A DNA stretch of 64,000 nucleotides from Gnomoniopsis sp. IMI 355080 (taxonomy: Eukaryota > Ascomycota > Sordariomycetes > Diaporthales > Gnomoniaceae). How positions within the stretch are numbered: position 1 is the first letter of the stretch; every line of letters starts with the position of its first letter. The notes below the pieces were generated by a model, which saw only the letters and a list, made by a program, of their open reading frames with translations, had not been told where the DNA came from and ran no database searches. Position numbers and translations under genes: made by a program. The DNA is taken from positions 34,418-98,417 of the forward strand of contig JAPEVC010000137.1 in NCBI GenBank assembly GCA_027946555.1. The letters run 5' to 3'. Below are positions 11,401 to 21,043 of this stretch, piece by piece.

Positions 11401-12926
11401 GGTGTTCAAAAAGATCGTCAGCCTGGGACCGCATTTTGCAGTATGTCTGGCCTCTAGGCTCTTGGTTCCTGTATATATTTGGGGCCGAAAACTGACGTCC
11501 TTGCAGAGACAGCATAGTGGAAGCCTTTTGAACGACAATCAGGATGGCACGCTGTCACAAGTCGGATACTACGACAAGCCCTTGCCTGGCAGTAACAGCT
11601 TGCATCCTTTTGTTATCTCTCAGAACCATCTGGACCTGAAGGAGCCTCCTATGGAAACTCCTGGCCTGCCAGGCCAAGGAGGTCACGCACCAAAAGTTCC
11701 CAAGCACAAAATCATCAACAACAAGCCTGACGGCCCTGCTCAGACCAGGTCAGGGCATCCGACGACTAGCAATAAACAGGAGCTGTGGAATTACCTGTGG
11801 CGTTACGTGCCTGACTGTATTGTGCCACTTGATGCCGATGACAGTGTGCTCGATCTGTTTGAATTACCTCGTCAACGAGAGATTCAATGGCAGGTAAATA
11901 TGCAGAATGTGAAAGTGCAGGCTGACAAGAAACAACTCTTGGGCCTGGTCATCTATTTATGTGGCGAGAAACACAGAAACGGAGGAACAGGCTGCACCAA
12001 TTGTGTTAGAGGCAATGGGCCTTTCCCGGGTTGTATGACTCTTACCAAGGGTGTATCAGAGAAAGCGAGATCTATGGTTCAGGCTTGCGCAAATTGTGTA
12101 TTCACGCATAAAAGCTCGTCTTGTAGCATCAAATCCGGCTGGAGCAGGTATGTGAAGGAACGGTCTCAATCTGAAGCAGCTGCCAAGAAGAGAGTCTTGA
12201 GTCCAGACGATGAGATTGAGGAGCCTGCAGCGACGCGTCGGAGGTCTGATAGACTGGGACACGCGGATGAGGAGTACAAGATTGAGCGTAGAAGGAAAAT
12301 CGTCACGCTATCCCTGAAACGTAATGACCAGACATCAGGCCCTGGTGGGGCGGCACAGTTGCCTCCGCAGACGAGGGCCATCAGCAACGGCGGGGCTATC
12401 AAGAACGAGCCCTCGTCAGCACTCATCCACGCAGGCCAGGTCCAGCCTGATGAGTTGCTTGAGATGGAGGATTGGGAAATTGCTCCAGGACGTATTCGCG
12501 GGGCCAGCGCAGAAGGGGCTATAAACAGTAAGTCTCACCCGCGAAGTATCACACAGGCGGCGGTACACCAATAAATTTCGTCCTAACCACGTGCGGCTCG
12601 TGTTCTAACGTCAAGTCCTCTCAACAGATATTGCCTTTTCCAAGTCCTACCTCGAGACCAATCAGGCCGTGCGGGTATCTCGAGACGTAACGTTCGAAGT
12701 GAAGAGTATCAAGTCCGGCAACAACCTCGAGCTCGAGGCGGATCGGACGAAGACGCGATATTGCAGCCTTGCCAGTGGCAAGCTATACGTCAAAGTACAG
12801 GAGCAAGAACCCTTCACGATCGGACCACATGGGCTTTTCAAGATCGCGCAGGGCTCAGCAGCGAAAATTCAGAACCGGCTGTATATAGATTCCGTCCTGC
12901 ATATCAGCACGTATGCGGATGGCTGA
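8450..12926 (+). CDS. Two-unit [C2H2-like finger + DUF3716-like] protein with C-terminal cupin-like domain
   Basis: Six exons (8450-9869, 10108-10253, 10309-10939, 11001-11440, 11507-12527, 12628-12926) give 1318 residues. Residues 1-470 are disordered, Ser/Ala/Pro-rich, then strongly acidic (EREEEEEEEEDEDD). Unit A has a finger C-x4-C-x12-H-x4-H (Cys502, Cys507, His520, His525) and a six-cysteine module C-x2-C-x9-C-x17-C-x2-C-x8-C (Cys699-Cys742). Unit B repeats both: finger Cys859-His882, module Cys1042-Cys1085 with identical spacing. A basic NLS-like tract (ATRRRSDR) and the motif MEDWEIAPGRIR (Trp1202) precede a cupin-like domain (about 1240-1318: GKLYVKVQEQEPF, IGPHGLFKI). The cysteine module looks like fungal DUF3716, and the last domain resembles the CENP-C/Mif2 cupin. 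A nuclear, chromatin- or nucleic-acid-binding role is inference. A paralogue lies at 36496-38068. Confidence 0.85.
9688..9714 (+). repeat. Coding GAG microsatellite
   Basis: About nine GAG units inside the first exon of the large finger/DUF3716 gene, encoding the glutamate run in its acidic region. It is a likely length-variable site that stays in frame. Confidence 0.85.
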
Positions 12927-13206
12927 TCCGTAGCACAGATGAAATCTTGGTGCATCAATAGTACATATTCATCGGGTTAGGAGCGAGGTCCCTTCTTCGC
13001 TTCCGAAACAACCTCTTGAAAAGTCTTTCGGCTTGAACAAATCCTTAACAATGGTCGCCCACGACGTACCCCTTCACACGGCAATCTTGTCATTATAAGA
13101 TCTGCGAGTTGCTGAAAAAAAGTTGGGCAGACTTTGGCGACTGCTCTTGTTCGTAATTGTGTGTAGTAACACTAAGCCAATTCACATGAAATAACATTGC
13201 CTATGT
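12927..13206. other. Intergenic region (convergent 3' ends)
   Basis: Holds the 3' flanks of the large DUF3716-like gene (+) and the CE15 gene (-). Nothing else is seen. Confidence 0.6.
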
Positions 13207-14603
13207 TTACAACAAAGTAGTCGCGATAGCCCCAAGTACTGCGGACACCAACACAGTGACCGGAATCATACCGGAAGAGCCCAGGCTCACCGTCACAGGC
13301 ATGGTTCCATTCGCCAGCACGAATTTTGGTACCGTCCAAGGCGCCCAAGTAGCGTTGTATGTCCAGTTGCCCGTGGTGCGCAGAATGCTAGTGTTTGCAG
13401 AGTTATCCCCAAACAAGAAGCGCTTATAGAAAGCCTGGATCTCCGGGACCTGGTCCTTGGGAAATGTGCAGTGCGCATGATTGCCATCCTGGCTGAATCC
13501 GTGGCGGTCCGATATGCCCAGCGCACTGTATATCTTGTTCGCGGTCGTCATGCAGTCGAAACTGCTTTGGTCACCTAGCCAGAGGAAATCTGTATTAGAC
13601 GTGCTGTACAGACCCCGCGGTGCAATAACGCCGGCCAGCTCGTGGTGGTCAACAGGGAGCGTGCCGACGCTGTAGTTGGTGGCCCCGAACGTATCGAAGG
13701 ATTTCGAGTACCAAGTATTTTCAGTAATAATCTCCTGAGCTGTTTGTGTGAGCAAGTTGTCATTGACCAGCATGTCGCGGCTAATCCGCCAGCAGGCGTC
13801 ACCGCCCGAGCCTGATTCTTGCGGCAGAGTCAGCGCGATACGCTCGTCAAATGCGCCCGCTACCATTGCGCCTTTGCCGTTTCGGCTGCAACCGGTGACT
13901 GCGATGCGAGTCGGGTCGATATTCAGTTGCGGGTTGTCAGTGATCACGTCGATGATGCGGCTCGTTCCCCACGCCCAGGCCATCAGGGCACCGGCGGTAG
14001 CATTGGATCCGTAGAGGTTGTAGAAGAGGCCTTGTCCCCGGCTGGAGGCGCTGTTCTGAACGCCGACCGCGGAATTATCAAAGAGGATTACTGCTGCGCC
14101 GTCGGGACGTGGAATGGACAGACCGCCATAGGCAATGACAGCCGGCACAGGGCCCGTTCGGCCAACCGTGGTGTTACTAGCCGGATAAGAGACGTTGACG
14201 GACCAGGTGACAGTATTGGTGGCATCCAGGCCCGCCGTGATGTTTAGCGTGCCGGTCGCGTTGTTGAACTGGCCGGTTAGCACAGGTGGGCGTGCCGGCT
14301 TATCACCCAGCTCGTACCGCTGGAACAGGCTCTTGATTTGAGCGGCGCGGCAGGACCAGGCCGCTGCGCTGTCGACGGGTGTGCCATTGAGGAACGTGAA
14401 TGGATCTGGGAGCACATATGTTTGGTTCACGAGATTGATATCCTGCGGGAGAGCTGCGCAGGCCGGGTTTGCAGTTGCTGAACTTCGTTAGCCATTGCTC
14501 ACAGGCTCTAGATTTTGGAACACGTACACTCATTTGGTGATATTTGAGTTGACCCAAAGGCCACAAAGAAGAGAAGAGAATTTATTGACGCTTTCATTGT
14601 CAT
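13207..14603 (-). CDS. CE15 glucuronoyl methylesterase, secreted and probably GPI-anchored
   Basis: Two exons (14528-14603 and 13207-14477, GT-AG intron of 50 nt with GTACGT donor and CTAAC branch) encode 448 residues. The product is a carbohydrate esterase family 15 enzyme that cuts ester links between lignin and 4-O-methyl-glucuronic acid on xylan. An N-terminal signal peptide is followed by ANPACAALP. The catalytic triad is visible: nucleophile Ser223 in GCSRNGKG, Glu246 in LPQESGSGG (23 residues later, the spacing of Cip2-type enzymes) and a His near 361 in NHAHCTFP. There is no CBM. The C-terminus ends in a small-residue patch plus a hydrophobic tail (MIPVTVLVSAVLGAIATTLL), which suggests a GPI anchor, unusual for CE15. 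The start could also be the ATG two codons in (14597). Confidence 0.93.
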
Positions 14604-15105
14604 TCACCATTGGCCTGACCGGCAACGATGCTTCTTTGCGGTTGTGAATTGTTTGAGGAAAAGCGAAGACGGAATGGTTTTACCCATCCCGAGACCTCAT
14701 TATAGGCATGATTCAATCGTGTCAGCTCCATCATATGCGAAGTTTGGGCGATCTTAGTTTGGTGTGTTTCTGCAGACTTCCCATATTGGTCGACGTGTCT
14801 GACAGTGTACGATCGCCACCCGGATGTTTTAGTCTTTGAGGTGTGGTATGTGGAGATCATTGGAGACGTGGTCTGGGGAGCAGAGCCTAAAGCATTGGCT
14901 AGGCCATGGTATCCTAGCTCTAGTGTTTTCATTTAGCCTACAGAGTGCATAGCATTTCAGGGTCGCATGGAATGAAAGTTAGCCCGCTCGTCCGATTTCC
15001 AACTGCCATAAGATCGGATGAGCGGTTTGATCGGAACGTACCGAGCAATATGAGCTGAGCTATCAGACCTGTGTGCCAGCTCCAGCCTAATGGCAACCAC
15101 AGGCA
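14604..15105. other. Intergenic region
   Basis: Promoter side of the CE15 gene and 3' flank of the OB-fold-like gene. No gene or repeat is seen. Confidence 0.6.
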
Positions 15106-16185
15106 TTATGGGTAGGTTTGTGTCCACCACTTTTTCAGGCCCTCAACGTCGCACCATTCTATATCGCTTGGGTCCTCAAACCACCATCTCGAGCCCTCCT
15201 TGATTCTCTCATTGCCGTACTTTTTGAGGCTGCCTCCATCGAACCTGTGGTTCTTCACACCAAGCAGCAGAACGGCATTGCCCACCGCAGGCGTAAAGTT
15301 ATCAGGATCCAAGAAAACAGTCAGAAGCACGTGTTTGTTGGTAGATGGATCCGTCAATCTCGCCGTCCGCTGTTTGAACGGTGGCAGCGTTGCTGTTTCG
15401 ACGTCAGACAGTGAGACAACAATTGCCAAAATGTTCACCACCCAATTTTGCTTGTAGGGTAAATTCGGGATTGACTTGAGAGATGTCAGCTTCAATGGCT
15501 TGCTGAGGTCATCATTTACCCACGAGAGGCTGTCGCTGGCTGGGTGCGTCAAGTGTGTATCTGTGGCAGCCTCGTTGCGGCTCTGAGCAGTCAACTCATT
15601 GGGAATCACCGCCTCATCAGGGACTGCTGGCTTTGTCACAACCAGAGCCTCGAGTGGCTGTGGTGGCTGTTCGTCCCCCGGAACCGGCCCATGGCTGCTA
15701 GCTTGAGCATTCGTTCTAACAGTCTCAACCTTAGCCTCCTGCATCGTAGTCCCAGCCATTTGCATGTACGCAGTGTTCCATCCAATGACCATCAAGTCCC
15801 GGGCAACCAGGAAGACCATCTCCTCGGGCGCTTCACGACTATTAATTTCCACTGAAGGTCCTCCTCGAACCAGGATCGATCTGACTTCGAATCTAGTTAA
15901 ACGGACATAGCAGCCCACGTAGACCTGACCACTGTCCACAAATCGGTGCAGCTCTGGTCGGAGTAGTGTCTGAATACACAGCTCGCCATCTCCCAGGACG
16001 AGTCTGACTGTGCGGTAGCGTTTTGATACGGGAAGATGTGTCTCAATTTGCTCGACAAGCAGCACAGATCCCGGAACACAATAGCGCGTACGCAGTACAT
16101 CTGCGATAAGTCTCTGAGGGGTGAAAGGTTTCGATGAATCGATCGGCGTCACCGCGGACTGAGCAAGCAAGTCGGAGAAAGCCAT
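15106..16185 (-). CDS. OB-fold-like nucleic-acid-binding protein, RPA-like (tentative)
   Basis: An intronless frame of 359 residues starting at a good ATG. Two regions look like beta-barrel OB folds. Residues about 25-110 (RTVRLVLGDGELCIQTLL, GQVYVGCYVRLTRFEV) resemble the N-terminal OB fold of replication protein A. Residues about 245-345 (WVVNILAIVVSLSDVETA, RTARLTDPSTNKHVLLTVFL, AVGNAVLLLGVKNHRFDGGS) resemble an RPA DNA-binding OB fold. The two are joined by a low-complexity Pro/Ala/Thr linker. The fold assignment is pattern-based. If right, it would bind single-stranded DNA or RNA in the nucleus. It lacks the length and zinc finger of Rfa1, so it is not the canonical large subunit. Confidence 0.72.
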   Translation of the reverse strand: MAFSDLLAQSAVTPIDSSKPFTPQRLIADVLRTRYCVPGSVLLVEQIETHLPVSKRYRTVRLVLGDGELCIQTLLRPELHRFVDSGQVYVGCYVRLTRFEVRSILVRGGPSVEINSREAPEEMVFLVARDLMVIGWNTAYMQMAGTTMQEAKVETVRTNAQASSHGPVPGDEQPPQPLEALVVTKPAVPDEAVIPNELTAQSRNEAATDTHLTHPASDSLSWVNDDLSKPLKLTSLKSIPNLPYKQNWVVNILAIVVSLSDVETATLPPFKQRTARLTDPSTNKHVLLTVFLDPDNFTPAVGNAVLLLGVKNHRFDGGSLKKYGNERIKEGSRWWFEDPSDIEWCDVEGLKKWWTQTYP

Positions 16186-16475
16186 GGAACTGTCGTCAAA
16201 GAGAGCATGGCTGCTGTTGTATGGGCGAATGTCAAAAACAAGAGTAGCAGTGAGACTGTGAAGCTTGTTGTAAAAGCGGAAAAGTCATATCAAATGGCTG
16301 AGACGAAAGCGCGTTCATAGAGACGCGCCGCACTATCACACCCTAACCCTTAATTACTTGCCTGTCCGACTGCATTGGAGGACCCTGGCGGCTGCCTGGG
16401 TTGCGTGAAATAGAAAAGTCCTGGAATACCCCTCTTCAGAACACAGCTTCCCTTCGGGCTTCACCGCAAGTATTC
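16186..16475. other. Divergent promoter region
   Basis: Shared upstream region of the OB-fold-like gene (-) and guanylate kinase (+). It contains one CCCTAACCCT match at 16340-16349, resembling a single telomere-type unit on the opposite strand. Confidence 0.5.
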
Positions 16476-17251
16476 ATGATCATACACCTCACTCGGCCTC
16501 TATCCAAGGCAACTTGCTCATCTTTCCTGCTACGGCCCGCCATTGTCCTAGCTCCATCCCGCATCTGGAAGCTCTCCCCGCTTGCAACGCTCACAACCAT
16601 GGCCAACACCCTCCCCACCGACCGACGGCCCCTTGTGATCTCCGGCCCCAGCGGCGTCGGCAAAGGCACCCTCTTTGCTCTCCTTCGCGAACGCCATCCT
16701 GACACCTTCACGCTCTCCGTCTCCCACACCACGCGTGCTCCGCGCGATGGGGAGTCCCACGGCGAGCACTACTACTTCGTGACTCACGATGACTTCACGG
16801 ACCTTATTGCAAAGGACGGCTTTGTGGAGCATGCACAGTTCAGTGGAAACCGCTATGGCACCAGCAAGCAGACGATAAAAGACCAGACGGAGAAGGGCAA
16901 AGTCGTGGTGCTGGACATCGAGATGGAGGGCGTGAAGCAGATCAAGCAGAGCGGCATGGACGCGCGGTACGTGTTCGTTGCGCCGCCGAGCGAGGAGGAG
17001 CTGGAGAAGCGATTGCGGGGACGTGGTACGGAGAAGGAGGAGAGCGTACAGAAGCGGTTGAAGCAGGCAAAGCTGGAACTTGAGTACTCTAGAACGCCCG
17101 GGGTTCACGATCTCATTGTAAGTTGTCTTCGCCTTCGAGGTTACGTTTTGCGCAAAGGGCTGACAAATGAACGGTACAGATTGTCAACGATGACTTGGAG
17201 AAAGCCTACAAACAGCTCGAGGATTTTGTATATAAGCCTGTTGACGCATAG
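16476..17251 (+). CDS. GUK1: Guanylate kinase with optional mitochondrial-type leader
   Basis: Guanylate kinase converts GMP or dGMP plus ATP to GDP or dGDP plus ADP. Exons run to 17117 and 17180-17251 (intron 62 nt). From the ATG at 16599 (context ACAACCATGG) the protein has 196 residues, the normal length, with P-loop GPSGVGKG at about 16-23, SHTTRAPRDGESHGEHYYFV for GMP binding, and RLRGRGTE in the lid. An in-frame ATG at 16476 adds 41 residues with five basic and no acidic residues (MIIHLTRPLSKATCSSFLLR at its start), the composition of a mitochondrial presequence. I therefore give the longer span; the cytosolic form would start at 16599. Both could be made by leaky scanning or by alternative transcription starts. 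Confidence 0.93.
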
Positions 17252-17768
17252 AATGGTTTGGCTAAGCACAAAAGTCCGGGAGACGAGAACAAGTCATGGA
17301 GACGAGAAAAATGATTTAGACGAGTCTTTGAGAACCAAAATACAGGAGTTTGGCGTCAAGGATGATCGCAACATGATCAAGCATAACGGGTGAACTGTTT
17401 TGGTGTATTCCGGCAGGTATCAAGACTAGACTCTAATTAGAGTGCCGAAGGGCTGGATTAAGAAGGGGGAAACGAGAAGAAAGGAGCCTCGACAGAAGGT
17501 CGGGAGTACTAAAAAGAAAATAAACGTGATAGACCAGTCCTGGAGAATTTGTTCTTGCATCAAAGTCCCCTGCGCCCAACAATCACTCCATCTCAAACCA
17601 CACAAAGCAAAAAGGCTAGGACAAAATGACCAGTATATGCATGCGCTAATCACATCTCCATATACCTGTCTCCGCTCGAGCATTTTGTCTTCTGCAGATC
17701 GGCTTCCACTAGCCGGCGAAGTTCGCCTTCATATTCTCGTCGATCGTACGCCTCCGGAACGGCTCCTC
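17252..17768. other. Intergenic region (convergent 3' ends)
   Basis: The 3' flanks of guanylate kinase (+) and septin (-). No further gene is supported. Confidence 0.6.
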
Positions 17769-18964
17769 CTAGTAGCCGTTCATAGTCATACGTTGAGAGC
17801 TGCGGCTCATCTCCCGATCGGCAGCAGGGCTGATCGGTCTGCTGCTGCTGTGGCCCTGTGCGCTGCCCTCCTTCAGCGCCAATAGCTGCTTGGCACGGAA
17901 GGTCTCGTAGTGGGTCTGGGATGTCGTCTCGATGAGGTCTTGCAAGTGTGTCCGGAGCAGGAAGTTCCGGAGGTAAACGAACTCGCAGTGGGCCTCATCC
18001 TCAACGTTGATAACCCCCCACCGGTTCTGGCGACCCCGGACCTGCTTACCGTTCACAATGATGTTCTTTTCGGAACCAACGACGGCGAAGGGCACGAGGT
18101 TCTACATTCAAGTCAGCAAAAGACACGTCACTACGCATCGCTCTGGGGGAGGAGGTTGTCCGTACATCGATCTGAGTGTTCATGGCGCGCTCCTCCTCGT
18201 CATGCTCGTCACTGTCGTAAGGGTACATCTTCAGGTTGTGAAAGGCGAACTCCTCCTTGATGCGCTCCTTGAATGCCTGGCGCTCCTCCATGGTCAAGGT
18301 GTCAGCCTTGGCAATGACAGGAACCACGTTGACCACGTCGGACAGCTTCTTCAGCACGACTATATCGATGGGCTTCAGGGAGTGGCCAGTGGGCTGGATG
18401 AAGAACAGGCAGCAGTGAATGCGGGTGTCTTGGATGTACTTGTCTCGATTTGCCGTGAGCTCCTTGCGCAAGTAGGCGGAGTGCTGGTCCTTGATGTACT
18501 TGACGATGGGGTCCCAGCAGCGGTCGTTGTTGATCAGATCGCCGTAGCCCGGAGTATCGACGATGTTCAGACGGAGACGGACGCCATTTTCCTCGATCAG
18601 GTGGGATACGGGGTGGATCTCGGTGGTCGATCGGATGACCTCGTCGGGCACCAGACGACCCTTGGACTCGATGAGGTGGGAGGCGAAGATGGTGTTGATG
18701 AGAGTTGACTTTCCAAGACCCGTTTGGCCTAAATTCAAGAAGAGACCAATTAGCCACAGATGTAATTGAACCATATTGGCACGCAAGCGCCGTTCAAAGT
18801 CTCGTGGGGCTTCATCAGGGGGTTTTCCTCGGAACAAACATACCAACGCAAATGACGTTGAACTGGAAACCACGCTTCAAGAGCTTGCGCTCAATCTGCT
18901 GGGTGATGCTGTCGAAACCAACATGGCTCTGGGGGTAGACGGACGCAGGAGCAGCGGTCGCCAT
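17769..18964 (-). CDS. CDC10: Septin, Cdc10 type
   Basis: Three exons (18844-18964, 18166-18728, 17769-18101) encode 338 residues. Septins are GTP-binding proteins that build filaments and rings at septa and growth sites. The P-loop GQTGLGKS (41-48), switch DTPGYGD, and AKADTLT (G4) are all present, along with the septin unique element region (RNRWGVINVEDEAHCEF). The C-terminus is short (ADREMSRSSQRMTMNGY) and has no coiled coil, which separates Cdc10-type septins from Cdc3, Cdc11 and Cdc12. The first intron (115 nt) interrupts the codon just before the P-loop, and the first exon carries the QSHVGFDSITQQIE segment. Very strong family match. Confidence 0.97.
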
Positions 18965-19629
18965 TGTCGCTGGTGGTTCTCAAAGAAAGGGTAGAATCGG
19001 ATTAAATTGGAGGAATTATGCGAATTGATGAAGACAAACGGATGTCAAGTCGGCAAGAGACCTAGTCGTCGTCGTCGTCGAGGGGCTCGGAAGATGAACA
19101 GTGTCGACAGCTACAAAGGGATGAAAAGCGGAATAGAAAGAAACGAGTTGTCGTGTTGCGTGGTGGTTTGGGTGAAGATTGCTTGGTGATCTCCGCGCTA
19201 CGGCCTGCAAGAGCCAGTCAATTCGGCCAGTCGAAATTGGGGACCCAAATGATTGCTGCCAGACGATAATTTCCGCGCGTGCTGGGGGACAGAAGCAAAG
19301 AAAGGGGTCCCAGCCAGAGAGCGACAGCTTGCTGCGTAAAAGGGGCTAGCTTGATGGGTGGGTCTCCTGGCTCCAGCTAGGCAAGCATTCGGGGTCGCAT
19401 CCCTGCATGTGAGCTCTTCCGTTGGTAAGTTTTTCTATCAGACTTTACAACTTCGTGACAACTTCCCTTTCACTGCTACGACCACCACTTTACCACAATC
19501 AGCCTGAGTCCCTGCGCGCCAGTCAAGTCGCCGGCTATCGTCACATCCAGAGACGATACCCTCACATAGTCGACGACACCGTAAGCACCCGCTTTGCAGT
19601 GTGCGACTGACGGATCGACAGCCACAGCC
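18965..19629. other. Divergent promoter region
   Basis: Between septin (-) and mitochondrial L32 (+). A short CGT repeat (CGTCGTCGTCGTCG) lies near 19067-19080, and a GGCCAGTCGAAATTGGGGACCC stretch lies near 19225. No gene is seen. Confidence 0.55.
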
Positions 19630-20253
19630 ATGGCTAACGCGATGCTGTCTGCGCGAACCGCGCCATCTATCCTCTCCCGACTCTCCACACCGACTGTTTT
19701 CGCTTCCAAATATGCCTCCGTCCAAATAAGGCCACTGGCACTACCACTTCTCCCAAGGCTTTCGCTGCCTGTACCGGCGATATCATTAAACCTGCCATCA
19801 CTTCCGTCATTGGAGGAGATATGGGATGGCATATTGAAGGCGGTGCCAAAGAAGAAAGCGTCACATTCGAGGAGGAGACATAGGCAGATGGCGGGCAAGG
19901 CTTTGAAGGATGTGACGGAACTGTGTCGGTGTCCTGCGTGTGGAGGTGTCAAGAGAATGCACTTTCTCTGCCCAACTTGCGCGCCAAGTGAGATCAAATT
20001 TTCTGCTCTAGGTATACTGAGAGGGGCCGAGTTTACTGACGCTGCGACAGAATATGCCAACATGATGGCGAATCTTTTCAACGCGCCCAAGCCCCAAAAG
20101 CAAACCAAGCAGAGCGAGCCTAAGGCCTCGGAAGAGACCGCAGCCTATAGCACGAGTGCTCCCAAAATGGGCGAAGTGCACATGGACTTGACCCAGAGCC
20201 AGTCCAAGGGGGCGGGAGCGACTATCGACAAGAAGGATGGCCCGCAACCTTGA
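19630..20253 (+). CDS. MRPL32: Mitochondrial large-subunit ribosomal protein bL32m
   Basis: The protein begins with a long basic/hydrophobic mitochondrial leader. The mature region then starts VPKKKASHSRRRHRQMAGKA, the hallmark of bL32, followed by a zinc ribbon (Cys101, Cys104, Cys114, Cys117: RCPACGGVKRMHFLCPTC). A 63-nt segment (19988-20050) has a GTGAGA donor, a TACTGAC branch and a GACAG acceptor. It has no stop and is divisible by three, so the frame reads through. Splicing gives 186 residues, retention gives 207. I favour splicing because the branch and acceptor are excellent and the protein text inside is not L32-like. The tail is Lys/Pro/Ser-rich and longer than in bacteria. The start ATG is in context AGCCATGGC. 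Confidence 0.92.
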   Translation: MANAMLSARTAPSILSRLSTPTVFASKYASVQIRPLALPLLPRLSLPVPAISLNLPSLPSLEEIWDGILKAVPKKKASHSRRRHRQMAGKALKDVTELCRCPACGGVKRMHFLCPTCAPSEIKFSALGILRGAEFTDAATEYANMMANLFNAPKPQKQTKQSEPKASEETAAYSTSAPKMGEVHMDLTQSQSKGAGATIDKKDGPQP

Positions 20254-21043
20254 GTCAATGGCAATACATACACCTCACCCGCGCAGTCCAAGTTCGAGAA
20301 GCGGAGGAATGACTAAAGCAATGATCGCAGACTCTCTTGCCATCTGGGCGCGACAGGGGTCAAAAACAAGTAGAGTAAGGAAAACTGATCGCTGGACGGA
20401 AGGGGGCCTTCGTGTCGCTTGAAAGGGTCAGAAAATCATTCTCTGGCGCATGTTCAACCAACCTCGGGACAATAGGATTCGTCCTTCGCTAGAGCCTGGA
20501 TTACGAGAAGTCCGCAAAAGGGTTGGGCCTGTGGAAGCATACTGGAAACGTATGCATATACACACGGATCTTCTCAAGCTCCCGAGTAAATGGGTTGATG
20601 AGATCATGGTGTTACTATATAGATGTGGCATTGGGACATTCAATCAGCGGCGGCGGCATTGGAGTTATGGCATTCTGTGGGTGTCGCGAGTGAAGGATGA
20701 GAAAAATGCACTCCGATACGAACAATCATTTTGTCACAGAGCATAGTCTCGATAGAGGTGCCTATGTATGGGAGCTGACGTTGCCAAGGAAATATCTACC
20801 TTGTGTCTCAAAATGGTGCAGAGAAAAATGTCATCCTAGAGTTGCCGTTCATTTAGGACAATCATATTTGCGGTGCAAGATTTGCCGAGAATTCGTTGAG
20901 ACAGGTGCTGAGTGTTGTAACTTTGAAGGCGCTACATCATAGTCCAGGCCGGGCCCCACTGCGTGCCACTTCAGCTTCTCAACTTGAACAACCTCCCAAC
21001 TCGATTCCCAACGACGACGGACTCTCACATGGATCGGTGAACG
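20254..21043. other. Intergenic region
   Basis: The 3' flank of bL32m and 5' region of the Ski8 gene. A 98-codon frame at 20450-20746 has no recognisable features. No gene is supported. Confidence 0.55.

Noticed and set aside
20450..20746. 98-codon frame on the plus strand
   Set aside because: No recognisable features; flanked by stops and within a normal intergenic region.
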